Source: Pseudofulvimonas gallinarii (GTDB lineage Bacteria; Pseudomonadota; Gammaproteobacteria; Xanthomonadales; UBA2363). Taken from it: a stretch of DNA of 64,000 nt. This document shows positions 9,216-18,489 of this stretch, piece after piece. Where the stretch lies: assembly GCF_004343305.1 (NCBI RefSeq), contig NZ_SMAF01000008.1:62001-126000 (forward strand). Reading direction: 5' to 3'. Each line of letters opens with the position of its first letter. Positions within the stretch are counted from its first letter, which is position 1. The notes beneath the pieces are model-generated. The model was not told the DNA's origin, ran no database searches, and was given only the letters and a program-made list of their open reading frames with translations. Both the position numbers and the translations under genes were made by a program.

Positions 9216-9554
9216 ATGAGTGAACACATCGTCCACGTCGGCGACGACGATTTCCAGGACAAGGTCCTGAACGCCGCCGAGCCGGTCCTGGTGGACTTCT
9301 GGGCCGAGTGGTGCGGCCCCTGCAAGGCCATCGCGCCATTGCTGGACGAGCTGGCGAGCGAATACGCCGGCCGCCTGAAGGTCGCCAAGGTGAACATCGA
9401 GCAGGCGCAGCGCACACCGCTGAGCTATGGCGTGCGCAGCATTCCGACGCTGATCGTGTTCCGTGGCGGCAAGCCGCACGCGACCCAGATCGGCCTGGCT
9501 GCCGGCAACGCCCGTGCCGCGCTGCGCCAGTTCGTCGACAAGGCCATCGCCTGA
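9216..9554 (+). CDS. trxA: Thioredoxin 1
   Basis: A 112-residue single-domain thioredoxin with active site WCGPC (C33, C36), the buried Asp in VLVDFW and the cis-proline loop RSIPTL. It is the general cytosolic disulfide reductase, recharged by thioredoxin reductase. AGGAG (9203-9207) supports the ATG at 9216. It is divergent from rhlB, sharing the 170-base spacer, and upstream of rho; this trx-rho order is common in gammaproteobacteria. Confidence 0.95.
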   Translation: MSEHIVHVGDDDFQDKVLNAAEPVLVDFWAEWCGPCKAIAPLLDELASEYAGRLKVAKVNIEQAQRTPLSYGVRSIPTLIVFRGGKPHATQIGLAAGNARAALRQFVDKAIA

Positions 9555-9631
9555 GTCAGCGACCTCGGGGCGCCGTCACGCGCGCCGCGACCGTGAATCC
9601 GCCGCCCGGCCAATACTGGACACGGGCGGCC

Positions 9632-9674
9632 CGGACGGGTAAGTTATCCGTCCGATGGCCGTCATCCCGGCCAT
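9632..9674 (+). promoter_or_regulatory. Tandem hairpins in the rho leader
   Basis: Two hairpins follow directly on each other: CGGACGG/CCGTCCG (9632-9638 with 9648-9654) and ATGGCCG/CGGCCAT (9655-9661 with 9668-9674). They lie in the 209-base gap between trx and rho, about 90 bases before the rho start. The rho leader is the site of autogenous Rho-dependent attenuation in E. coli, so a role here is plausible but unproven. Confidence 0.35.
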
Positions 9675-9763
9675 TCGACCTCTGAGTCTCCTGCCGCGCC
9701 GTTCCGGCCGTGGCCTTTCCCGAACTCGATCATCGTGCCCCGCTGCGGGCGACGAGTGCTTGC

Positions 9764-11020
9764 ATGAATCTGACCGAAATCAAGAGAAAATCGCCAGCCG
9801 AGCTGGTCGCCTGGGCTGAAGAGCTGGGCATCGAAGGCGTCGCCCGCGCACGCAAGAACGACGTCATCTTCGCGCTGCTGAAGCATCTGGCGAAGACCGA
9901 CGAAGGCATCGACGCCGAAGGCGTGCTCGAGATCCTGCCCGACGGTTTCGGATTCCTGCGCGGCGCCGACGCCAGCTACCTGGCCGGGCCGGACGACGTC
10001 TACGTGTCGCCGAGCCAGATCCGCCGCTTCAACCTGCGCACCGGCGACTACATCCGCGGCAAGGTGCGCAGCCCGAAGGAAGGCGAGCGCTACTTCGCGC
10101 TGCTGAAAGTCGACGACATCAACGACGAGAAGCCGGAAGCGACCAAGAACAAGGTCCTGTTCGAGAACCTGACGCCGCTGTTCCCGCGTCAGCGTTTCGT
10201 GCTGGAGCGCGGCAACGGCTCGACCGAGGACATCACCGGCCGCATCCTCGACCTGTTCGCACCCATCGGAAAGGGCCAGCGTGGCCTGATCGTCTCGCCG
10301 CCGAAGGCCGGCAAGACGATGATGATGCAGCAGATCGCCACCGCGATCACGACCAACCATCCCGATGTCCACATGATGGTGCTGCTCATCGACGAGCGCC
10401 CGGAAGAAGTCACCGAAATGCAGCGCACCGTCCGCGCCGAGGTGATTTCCTCCACCTTCGATGAACCCGCCACCCGCCACGTCCAGGTCGCCGAAATGGT
10501 GATCGAGCGTGCCAAGCGCCTGGTCGAGCACAAGAAGGACGTCGTCATCCTGCTCGACTCCATCACCCGCCTGGCGCGCGCCTACAACACCGTCGTGCCC
10601 AGCTCCGGCAAGGTGCTCACCGGTGGTGTCGACGCCAACGCCCTGCAGCGCCCGAAGCGTTTCTTCGGCGCCGCGCGCAACGTCGAGGAAGGCGGTTCGC
10701 TGACGATCATCGCGACGACGCTGGTCGACACCGGCTCGAAGATGGACGAGGTGATCTACGAGGAGTTCAAGGGCACCGGCAACATGGAAGTGCACCTGAA
10801 CCGCCGCATCGCCGAGAAGCGCGTCTATCCGGCCATCGACATCAACCGCTCCGGCACCCGTCGCGAGGACCTGCTGATCGACGCCGACCTGCTGCAGAAG
10901 ATCTGGATCCTGCGCAAGCTGGTGCATCCGATGGACGAAATCGCCGCCAGCGAATTCATCCTCGACAAGATGAAGACCACCAAGACCAACGAGGAATTCT
11001 TCGCCTCGATGCGTCGCTGA
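9764..11020 (+). CDS. rho: Transcription termination factor Rho
   Basis: A 418-residue protein, almost exactly the length of the E. coli protein (419). It has the N-terminal helical domain ([19 protein letters not shown]), the RNA-binding cold-shock-like domain (LPDGFGFLR), the Walker A loop SPPKAGKT with K184, Walker [17 protein letters not shown], the Q/R loops and the ending [10 protein letters not shown]. The hexameric ATPase moves along nascent RNA and releases polymerase. The start matches the universal MNLTE N-terminus. Confidence 0.97.
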   Translation: MNLTEIKRKSPAELVAWAEELGIEGVARARKNDVIFALLKHLAKTDEGIDAEGVLEILPDGFGFLRGADASYLAGPDDVYVSPSQIRRFNLRTGDYIRGKVRSPKEGERYFALLKVDDINDEKPEATKNKVLFENLTPLFPRQRFVLERGNGSTEDITGRILDLFAPIGKGQRGLIVSPPKAGKTMMMQQIATAITTNHPDVHMMVLLIDERPEEVTEMQRTVRAEVISSTFDEPATRHVQVAEMVIERAKRLVEHKKDVVILLDSITRLARAYNTVVPSSGKVLTGGVDANALQRPKRFFGAARNVEEGGSLTIIATTLVDTGSKMDEVIYEEFKGTGNMEVHLNRRIAEKRVYPAIDINRSGTRREDLLIDADLLQKIWILRKLVHPMDEIAASEFILDKMKTTKTNEEFFASMRR

Positions 11021-11118
11021 TCCGCCGGATCAGCCTCCGGCGCCGCGCCTGCCAGGCCGGCGCCATGATGCAGCGCTTGCCGCTACACTTCCGTTTCCAT
11101 ACGGACCCGTGATGCGCC

Positions 11119-11415
11119 ATGCCTGCCCTGCATGAACTGCCTGCCGAGGATTTCGAAGCCCTGGTCGACCAGACCGTGGTCCTTTCCTGGGACAGTGGCA
11201 GCCTCGACTGTCGCGTCGAAAGCGTCTGGCGCAGCCCCTATCCCACCGGCCGTGCGCTGCCGGGGTTTTCCGTCTTCCTGCGGGGTCCCGGCGACCGGCA
11301 ACTGCGCCAGGGCGTCTACACCCTGAGCCACGCCAGCCTGGGCGAGCTGGACCTGTTCCTCACGCCGATCGCCCTCGACGCCGAGGGCATGCGCTACGAG
11401 ATCGTCTTCAACTGA
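11119..11415 (+). CDS. DUF6916-type small protein
   Basis: A 98-residue protein with no signal peptide or membrane segment. The pattern is a short N-terminal helix (LPAEDFEALVDQTV), then beta strands with LPGFSVFLRGP, and an ending MRYEIVFN. The same layout ([11 protein letters not shown], then RRFQVVFN) occurs in the protein at 56890-57312. I place both in DUF6916, a family I associate with tail-collar cassettes; function unknown. It reads toward the adjacent operon and its last 8 bases overlap the end of the glycosyltransferase gene. Confidence 0.6.
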   Translation: MPALHELPAEDFEALVDQTVVLSWDSGSLDCRVESVWRSPYPTGRALPGFSVFLRGPGDRQLRQGVYTLSHASLGELDLFLTPIALDAEGMRYEIVFN

Positions 11416-12622
11416 GCGACGGTCGCGGCGCCATGCCGCGCAGCAACGCCCGGGCGCTCGTCTCCCATCGCAGGTCCGCGCTCAGGCATCGCCCCAGGGC
11501 GGCCTCCGCCTTCTGCCGGTACAGCTGCGGATCGTCGTGCAGGTGCCGCAGCAGCAAGCCGGCCGCGTCCACGTCCACCTGTCCCAGGCGCAGCGGCGAG
11601 TAGTCGCTTACTGCCGGCCGAACCGGCAGAAGCAGCGCGGCATCGCCCCACAATTCGCGCAGCGCTGGATGGGCGGGCAGCAACTGCGGCGCACCGGTCG
11701 CGGCATGCTCGAAACTGACCAGCCCGAATCCTTCGCCCAGGCTGGTGTTGAGCCCGACCGCGCAGGCGTTGTACAGGCGGTCGAGATCTTCGTCGGCGAT
11801 CGGTCCCGACTGCGGCGGCCACCACAGCACGCGGTCGGCGATTCCAAGGTTCCGGGCCTGCTCGCGCAGTGGCAGCACGAATTGCGGGAACGACCACGCC
11901 TGGTGCAGGCACAGGAAAACGTTGGCGGGCAGCCCGGCCGCGGCACGCGCGAACAGTTCAAGGCTGAGGTCGATGCGCTTGCGCGGATCCGGACGGCTGG
12001 CGTTGAGGACGACGAATGCCGGTTCCGGCAGGTCGAACAGCTGCTGCGCGCGCCGCATGCGGACATCGAGACCATGCCCGCACGCTGCCGGCTTGAACGC
12101 CGCCAGGTCGATGCCGTGCCCCGCCACTTCGACCGGGATGTCCAGATCGACCGCGGCCAGTGCACGCCGCAATTCGCCAACCGCATGTCGGGTGTAGGTG
12201 AACAGGCCCGCGAAACCGCGCAGCCCGGCAAGGATCGACGGATCGATGACGTCGCCGTCCAGCGGCATGTAGCCGTACAGCGGCGCGGACGGATCCACCG
12301 CCAGCAGTTCGCGCGGGTAGTGCTCCAGATACCAGGGATCGTTCAGCGCCAGCACAATGTCCGGGGCCAGCGACCGCCATGACTGGCGCGCGGCATAGGC
12401 ACCCATCATGTCGCCGCCATTGGGATTGGTCGGCAACAGGCGCACGCCCTCGGCCAGCCGCTGCGGATCACCCCGGTAGCCAACGCCCATCCAGGTGACG
12501 CGGTATCGCTGTGCCAGCCATGGCAGCAGTGCCTGCAGCACGCGGGTGAAACCGGTGCCCGGCCGGTACCAGCCGAACAGCAGCAGGTGCGGCCGATCGC
12601 GGACGGGTCGGTTGTGCTCCAT
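11408..12622 (-). CDS. Glycosyltransferase, GT4-like (group 1)
   Basis: A 404-residue cytoplasmic protein of GT-B type. The C-terminal half has the sugar-nucleotide domain: FVVLNASRPDPRKRIDLSLELF, then DRVLWWPP and GEGFGLVSFEHAATGAPQL, which is the E-x7-E-like donor site of GT4 enzymes. The N-terminal acceptor domain starts LLLFGWYRPGTGF. Donor and acceptor cannot be told. It is the last gene of the tail-collar operon, 27 bases after the preceding gene. It may glycosylate the collar proteins or a surface glycan they bind; that is inference. The ATG at 12622 is preferred to a GTG at 12631. Confidence 0.75.
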   Translation of the reverse strand: MEHNRPVRDRPHLLLFGWYRPGTGFTRVLQALLPWLAQRYRVTWMGVGYRGDPQRLAEGVRLLPTNPNGGDMMGAYAARQSWRSLAPDIVLALNDPWYLEHYPRELLAVDPSAPLYGYMPLDGDVIDPSILAGLRGFAGLFTYTRHAVGELRRALAAVDLDIPVEVAGHGIDLAAFKPAACGHGLDVRMRRAQQLFDLPEPAFVVLNASRPDPRKRIDLSLELFARAAAGLPANVFLCLHQAWSFPQFVLPLREQARNLGIADRVLWWPPQSGPIADEDLDRLYNACAVGLNTSLGEGFGLVSFEHAATGAPQLLPAHPALRELWGDAALLLPVRPAVSDYSPLRLGQVDVDAAGLLLRHLHDDPQLYRQKAEAALGRCLSADLRWETSARALLRGMAPRPSLS

Positions 12623-12649
12623 GCAAGGCACCGGCCCGTCCGGTCTCCC

Positions 12650-13180
12650 TCAGGCGTTGTCGATCTGGACCGGCGTGTACACCGTTTTGCCGCCGATGTT
12701 CATCGGCATCAGCTGCACGGTGAGGATGGGGCCGACCCCGGACAGGCCGACCTGGCTGGCTTCGAACCCGGGCTGGTTGGTATTGCCCAGGATGCCGACC
12801 AGGGCATAACCGAACGTGCCCAGCGAGCCGCAGTTGAACTGGAAGGCGATCTGCTCGATGCGACGCAGCTCGCGTCCGCCGCCGTTGACATCGAGGAACT
12901 GGAACAGGTCGCCTTGCGGCGGATTGTTAAGGCCGACGCCCAGGGTGGCCACGATCAGGAGGTAGTCCGGGGTGTTGAAGTTGCCGATGTCGGGTGCCTG
13001 TGACGGCGAGCCCTGCACCTGGTTGTACACCACCTGCAAGCTGCTGCGGTCGACCACCAGGATCCAGTACCCGCCCTTCTGGGACTGGGTGGTGACGTTG
13101 TTGCCGATCCCCACCTGGCCCCAGTAGTACTGGTTGTTGGGATTGGCGATGACTGAAAGCGGTACGGAGTTGTTGCTCAT
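12650..13180 (-). CDS. Unknown protein of the tail-collar operon
   Basis: A 176-residue soluble protein with no signal peptide. Notable strings are NNQYYWGQVGIGNN, GGYWILVVDRSSLQVVYN, a strand YLLIVATLGVG, and FGYALVGILGN. The alternation of 'own-property' strands and a late L-G-S-G-Y-A-L block faintly recalls interleukin-like (ILEI/PANDER) domains, but I do not claim that family. AAGGA precedes the ATG at 13180. It lies between the GNAT gene (111-base gap) and the glycosyltransferase (27-base gap) on the same strand. Confidence 0.55.
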   Translation of the reverse strand: MSNNSVPLSVIANPNNQYYWGQVGIGNNVTTQSQKGGYWILVVDRSSLQVVYNQVQGSPSQAPDIGNFNTPDYLLIVATLGVGLNNPPQGDLFQFLDVNGGGRELRRIEQIAFQFNCGSLGTFGYALVGILGNTNQPGFEASQVGLSGVGPILTVQLMPMNIGGKTVYTPVQIDNA

Positions 13181-13291
13181 GGGATTGTCCTTGAAAGTTG
13201 CCATTGCAACACCGCGCACGGGCGCGGACCAGGGAGGCGATGTCCGGTGCGACGCGCCGTCCAGCCGGCACGTCACCACGGGTTCCCGGTT

Positions 13292-13885
13292 TCAGCCGGA
13301 ACCGGTCGGGTCGGACGCGATCCCCGGGGGCGCGTCGCAACACATGAAGTGGTAGATCCCGCGCACCTCGCGCGTGACGAATCCCAGCCGCTGGTAAAGG
13401 CGCTGGGCCGGATTGAACGGTTCCACATGCAACGTCATGGGCAGCTTCAGCTGCCGGCTCCACGCCAGCAGGGCCGCCATCAGCCGTGTTCCCAACCCCT
13501 GTCCCCGCAACGCCGGCAGCAGGGTCACCTCCATCAGCCGGACCTCGTGTCGCGTGTGGTGCAGGTAGAGGCGGCCAACCGCGTCGCCCTCTCGCTCGAT
13601 CACCAGGAAGGCTGCCCCCGGATAATGCTGGCGGTACTGCTCGCGCTGTGCGGAAAACTGCTGCTGGATGAAGGCCTGCTTCAACTCCTCCGGCCAGTCC
13701 ACCTGCTGCAGCTCGGCCTCGCGCGTGGTCCTGTACAGGTCGCACAACCAGGGCACGTCCGCATCGGTCTCGGTGCGGTAAGTGATGCCTTCCGGAGCCG
13801 GAGGCCAGTACCCGGCCAGCAACGGCAGGTCTTCGCCCGCACCCTGGCCCGCACCACCTGCCGCTGTCGGATCCATGCCATCCAT
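13292..13885 (-). CDS. GNAT family N-acetyltransferase
   Basis: About 197 residues. The acetyl-CoA fold is seen as ITYRTETDADVPWLCDLYRTT (alpha1), AFLVIEREGDAVGRLYLH, VRLMEVTLLPALRGQGLGTRLMAALL (motif A, R/Q-x-x-G-x-G), and NPAQRLYQRLGFV (motif B). The substrate is unknown; the operon context suggests an amine on a partner protein or sugar. Start choice is uncertain: ATG at 13885 or 13876, or a TTG at 13915 overlapping the stop of the upstream collar gene as TTGA. Confidence 0.75.
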   Translation of the reverse strand: MDGMDPTAAGGAGQGAGEDLPLLAGYWPPAPEGITYRTETDADVPWLCDLYRTTREAELQQVDWPEELKQAFIQQQFSAQREQYRQHYPGAAFLVIEREGDAVGRLYLHHTRHEVRLMEVTLLPALRGQGLGTRLMAALLAWSRQLKLPMTLHVEPFNPAQRLYQRLGFVTREVRGIYHFMCCDAPPGIASDPTGSG

Positions 13886-13911
13886 CACAGCTTTGCCGGT
13901 CCGTTCCGTGT

Positions 13912-14430
13912 TCAAGAGCGCGGCGGGAACACGCCCTGCAGGGCGATGCAGAAGTAGAGGGTCAGATACGGCTGCATGTTGTTGTGCGGCAGGCTGCCGC
14001 CAGTGGGCACGAGCGCCTGAGTCGCCATGGGTGCCACCGCCGTGGGCGCGCCGTACATGCCCAGGCCGATTCCCGTCGCGAACATCTCGTCGACCGGCGA
14101 GGTCGAGTTGCCATCGCCCGCGGACACCACGACCGCGTGACTGTGGGCAGGGATCTCCGACTCGATCAGCGTGACCGTTTCCTGGCCGCCCTGTTCGCCC
14201 AGGTTGCGATAGGTCAGCCCCGGACCCTGTCCCCAGTGCATCGGAGCCCGTCCCTGCAGGTCCGGCAGGGCGAAGTTCGATTGGCCGTTGCCGCCGTAGG
14301 TCGTGCCGAGCAGGGAGAACAGTGCGGTGTTCTGCGCCAGCGGCATCAGCTGACCGTCACACCATGCCCAGCCGCGTGGGGCGAAGTTGAAGGGGAATAT
14401 CCGGATTTCGGCGACAAATGGATCAGCCAT
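13912..14430 (-). CDS. Phage tail-collar (Mdp-type) protein, copy 3
   Basis: A 172-residue protein of the tail-collar/microcystin-dependent protein family: FAPRGWAWCDGQL, then LFSLLGTTYGGNGQSNFALPDLQGR and the closing HNNMQPYLTLYFCIALQGVFP. The N-terminal collar fold is that of phage short tail-fibre tips; the middle third is variable (DEMFATGIGLGMYG). No signal peptide. An AGGAG box precedes the ATG. It is the third of three paralogues in a row; no other phage tail genes are nearby, so this is not a prophage remnant in the usual sense. Confidence 0.85.
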   Translation of the reverse strand: MADPFVAEIRIFPFNFAPRGWAWCDGQLMPLAQNTALFSLLGTTYGGNGQSNFALPDLQGRAPMHWGQGPGLTYRNLGEQGGQETVTLIESEIPAHSHAVVVSAGDGNSTSPVDEMFATGIGLGMYGAPTAVAPMATQALVPTGGSLPHNNMQPYLTLYFCIALQGVFPPRS

Positions 14431-14506
14431 GGGAAAGCTCCTGGAAACCGTCAGTGGAATGCCGCGCGCCTGGCGCTGCGGCGTGGATCGAGGGTCCGCC
14501 CATCAT

Positions 14507-15016
14507 TCATGTCGGCGACGGGAAGATGCCGAACAGCGAGATGATGAAGCTCACGCACAGGTAGGGCTGCATGTTCGTGTGCGGCTGACTGCCTCCAATC
14601 GGGCCGATCGTGGAAGGAACGAGGCTGGTCCGGGGATTGTCCTGGCCATACGGCGATATCGTCGCACCGGTGGCCTGTGCCGCGACCGCTCCTGCTGGCG
14701 ACGTGGCTGTCGCGGCTGCGGCCTGGGCCAGCAGCGTGTGCGTATGCGCCGGAATCTGGTTCGTCGTCAGGGTGATGCTCTCGGCACCGCCGGTCTCGGC
14801 CAGGATGAAACTGTTGCCCTGGTGGATGGGAATGCGGCCGCGCAGGTCGGGCAATGCGAAAGTACTCTGGCCATCGCCGCCGTAAGTCGTGCCGATGAGC
14901 TGGAACAGGGTCTCGTTCTCGGAAATCGCCAGCAGCTGGCCTTCGCAGAACATCCAGCCCGCGGGTGCGAAGTTGCCCCCGAACATCCGGATTTCGCCAA
15001 CGTAGGGTTGTGCCAT
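14507..15016 (-). CDS. Phage tail-collar (Mdp-type) protein, copy 2
   Basis: A 169-residue paralogue: EIRMFGGNFAPAGWMFCEGQLLAI, then LFQLIGTTYGGDGQSTFALPDLRGR, IPAHTHTLLA, and HTNMQPYLCVSFIISLFGIFP. The variable middle is Ala/Thr-rich. GAGGAG precedes the ATG. Only 15 bases separate it from the stop of copy 1, so the two are surely co-transcribed. The 76-base gap to copy 3 holds no clear terminator. Confidence 0.87.
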   Translation of the reverse strand: MAQPYVGEIRMFGGNFAPAGWMFCEGQLLAISENETLFQLIGTTYGGDGQSTFALPDLRGRIPIHQGNSFILAETGGAESITLTTNQIPAHTHTLLAQAAAATATSPAGAVAAQATGATISPYGQDNPRTSLVPSTIGPIGGSQPHTNMQPYLCVSFIISLFGIFPSPT

Positions 15017-15031
15017 GTCGGTGCTCCTCGG

Positions 15032-15538
15032 TCAGGTCGGCGAAGGGAAGATGCCCTGCAGGGCGATGGAGAAATTGAGGGTCAGGAACGGTTGCATGTT
15101 CAGGTGCGCCTGCGAGCCGCCCGTGGTGCCGATGGCGGCCGGCGACATGGGCTGGAGATTGGTCGGCGGACCATAGGCGTTTGAACCGGACGAAGCCGCG
15201 AGGCCCAGCGACGTGGTGGGCGTGTTCTCCGTCGCGGTGTCCTTGCTCGCCTGCACGACGTGTGCGTGCTGGGGAATTTCATTGATCGACAACGTATGCG
15301 CCTGCTCGCCACCCCGCTCGCCCAGTGTGTGGGCGGCACCGACGTGGATGGGCGTGCGGCCTCGCAGATCCGGCAGCGCGAAGTTCACCCGCCCATCACC
15401 ACCGAACGTCGTGCCGAGCAGTGAGAACAGCGCCTGGTTCTGGTTGATCGGCAGCAACTGTCCGTTGCACAGCGCCCATCCCCGGGGCGCGAAGTTGAAG
15501 CTGAACAAACGGACTTCGGAAAGGAATGGTTCGGCCAT
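15032..15538 (-). CDS. Phage tail-collar (Mdp-type) protein, copy 1
   Basis: A 168-residue paralogue and first gene of the cassette: EVRLFSFNFAPRGWALCNGQLLPI, LFSLLGTTFGGDGRVNFALPDLRGR, IPQHAHVVQA, and HLNMQPFLTLNFSIALQGIFP. AAGGAG lies 6 bases before the ATG at 15538. The middle segment differs from those of copies 2 and 3, as expected if each copy presents a different binding face. Export, if any, cannot rely on a classical signal peptide. Function in bacteria is unknown. Confidence 0.87.
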   Translation of the reverse strand: MAEPFLSEVRLFSFNFAPRGWALCNGQLLPINQNQALFSLLGTTFGGDGRVNFALPDLRGRTPIHVGAAHTLGERGGEQAHTLSINEIPQHAHVVQASKDTATENTPTTSLGLAASSGSNAYGPPTNLQPMSPAAIGTTGGSQAHLNMQPFLTLNFSIALQGIFPSPT

Positions 15539-15682
15539 GGCGTACTCCTTTTGGATCGCGTCGACGGAAGCCGCCGGGCCTGGACGTGTCAACGCGCCGG
15601 CGCGGCAGCCTGGTGTGTACGTCTGTTACTGCAAGCTTGTTGTCCCGATTCGCCTCCCCAAGGCATCACCTGTGCGGGCCTA

Positions 15683-15709
15683 CCCTGCCGGCGCTCGGCG
15701 CCGGCAGGG
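15683..15709 (-). terminator. Hairpin after the giant surface gene
   Basis: A perfect 12-bp stem (15683-15694 with 15698-15709) with a 3-base loop lies just beyond the stop of the giant gene and ahead of the tail-collar operon. There is no T-run. It probably separates the two transcription units. Confidence 0.6.
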
Positions 15710-18489
15710 ACTTGGGCTCACGGAAACAGGCAGTTGCTGAATCCGCTGGTGGCCGAGATCAACAGGGTTCCGTTTCCGCCCGGGTTCAGACCGTTGACGT
15801 AGGTCTCCACGCCTGGCGTGGCGCTGGCGGCCATGTTGACAATGCCGAAGGCGAACTGGTTTGGCACCGCGCCCTGCTTGCGCAGGCCGATGCCGTTGGT
15901 TCCACCGCTGCCGGCGGAGGTGTTGCCGCTGATGTCGAGGCAGACGGTATCGTTGCCGCCGTCCTGCGTATTGCCGGAATCAATACGGATGCCCGGCCGC
16001 ATGCCAGTCAACGGCGCGGCAACCGTGTTGTTCTGAACACGCGCATTGAGCCGGCCATTGGTATCCCGTGCAACCAGAAGGATGCCGTTGCCGTCGACCT
16101 GGCTGATGTTGTTGTTCCGCACCGTCACGGTCATCAGCGGCTGGTCTGTCTTGGCGTAACTGAAGCCAAGGCCACCACCGATACCCTGCGATCCAAAACT
16201 GTTGTTGGCAACAATGACGTTGTTCTCGATGACCGACGTCACGGTGACCTGTCCGAACGCCGAATTGCTGATGCCGGTGCCGGTGATGCGGGCGATCGGA
16301 TCGGCAAGCGTGCCGTTGTTGGAAATGTTGAAGTTACCCTGGCCGCGCCCGTTGACCAGGGCGATGATCGCTTCGGCACCCATCCGGTTGACCGGACTGG
16401 CGCCGGCGATCCGGTTGCCCGAGATGCGGATCACGTCGGTGGGATGCCCAGCCGTGCCGAAGACACCGACCGGGCCGGCGGCCGACGGATTGCCGCCCTG
16501 CGCCTGGATCCCGCCACCACCCGGGAAGTTAGTGATGACATTGGCGTTGATGTCGGCGCGGGTGACGCTGGCCGCCGTCGTCGCGGAGCCGTAGGCGATC
16601 AGGCTGATGCCCCAGCCGCTCGACTGGGCCGCCGACGTCGAACTGGTCAACTGGTTGTTGCTGATGTTGGCGTGGCTGACCGTGCCGTTGAAGTTGTACA
16701 GCTCGACGCCGAATCCGCTGGATGTCTGCAGCGTGTTGCCAGTGATCGTCACCACCCCATACAGGTTGCGCTCGGTACCGGAACTGGCCTCGTTGAAGCC
16801 GATGTTGGCCCGCCGCGGCAGCATGTCGGTGCCGGAACGGGCGATATGGCTGTTGGTGAGACTGAAGCCGTTGACTTCCGTGCCACCCACACCATGGCCG
16901 CGGGTATTGTCGATGAACATCCGGTCGATCGACGGTTCGGTCGTGGACCGCAGCCAGATGCCATGGGTGCCGGCATTCTGGATGGCGCCACCCGTACAGC
17001 TCGCCGCGCTCGAGCAGGTTCCGCCATTGCCGGTCACCATCAGCGAACCGAGGTTGCCGGTATTGTCCAGAATGATGCCGGCGGACGGCGAGTTGGTGGA
17101 GCTGATGCTTCGGAACGTCACGTCGGCTGCCGCAATGGTCGCATCGGTGAGGTTGAGGGCGACGCCCGCTGCCGCGGACAGCATGTTGGCGTTCGTTCCG
17201 GTGGTCACCGACACCGTGCCACTGTCGGCGTGGAAAGCCGCGCCCGTCAGGGTGGTGACGGCAAGGCCGCCATTGACGAAGTGCACGGCGGTGGCGGCGC
17301 TGTTTCCGGTCAGGCTGACGCCTGGATTGGAACCACTGCTGGAAACCGTCTTGTTCGCGCCACTGAACGTGTAGGTGCCGCCCGTGCGGCCGCTCACCCG
17401 GATGCCGGCATTGCCTGACCCGGTGCCGCAGTTGCCCGTGCAGGACAGGTTGCCCGACAGGCTGAGGGTCGCCGCCCCCGCACCGCTGATGTCGACGAGC
17501 GTGCCGGCAGCGGTCTTGACGATATCTCCCGAGTAGGTAAGCGTCGCCGAGCCGGTACTGAACGAGAACGCGGTCCCGCTGGCGCCACTGAGGGTGCCGC
17601 CGCCCAGGCTGGCAGCACCACCCACCGCCGAGAGGGCGATATTGGAGGCTCCGCTGGTCGAGGTGACCTGGTCGAAGGCATCGAATCCGGCGAGCTGTGC
17701 CAGGGTGCCGTTGGAAAGGTTCAATGCCTGGCCAGCGCCGCTGATCCGGTTCTCACCCAGCGTCAGTGTTCCGAACCCGCTTCCGTTCAATGCAGCGCCG
17801 GTGGTGGCGCCGATCTCGATGGCGCGGATGGTGTTGTTGCTGGCCAGGGTGAAGGCGTGGGTAGCGGCCGCGGTCGTCGTGATGAGCGGCCTGCTGCCAC
17901 CCAGGGCCGGACGCGCCACGCTCAACGCCGGCGGGCTGATCCCGAACAGCGTGTCGAAACTGCTGGCGGTGGCCGCCTGGCCGATGACCTGCTGCCCGTT
18001 GAGCAGGGTGACGCCCCCGGTATGGCTGCCGCTGTACAGGAAGATGCGGCTGTTGATGCCGGCGGCCGACGCCGCCTGGGCCAGCGTCTGGAAGGGACGG
18101 GACAGCGTGCCGGTACCACCGGCCGGTGCACTCGGATCGACGAACCAGATGGCCGTACCCGACAGCGCGACAGTGACGGTGGCGGTGGTGCAGGCCGACG
18201 GCAACGGCACGCCGGAGTCACACACCTGGACATCGAAACTGTCGGTGGTGGCGGTATTGCTGGCCGGCGGATCGTAGGTCCAGGCGCCGTCGCTGTCGAC
18301 CGTGTAGCGACCCCCTGCCGTACTCGCGGCGCCGGTGACCGCCGTCAGCGAGAACGGCTGCGCGCCCGGCCCGTCGACATCCGTCACGTCGGCCAGCAGG
18401 TTGTACGCATGCGCTGCCGGCACGACGATGCCGATATTGCGATGCACCGGTACGTTGGCCGGCACCACGACCACGGGCGGATCGTTGAC

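Noticed and set aside
9655-9819. A 54-codon frame overlapping the rho start as a possible leader peptide
   Set aside because: No ribosome site, poor composition, and it begins inside a hairpin; only the hairpins are kept.
11119-15538. Prophage remnant
   Set aside because: Only tail-collar genes are present; no integrase, terminase, portal, capsid, sheath or lysis genes, and the operon also holds metabolic-type transferases.
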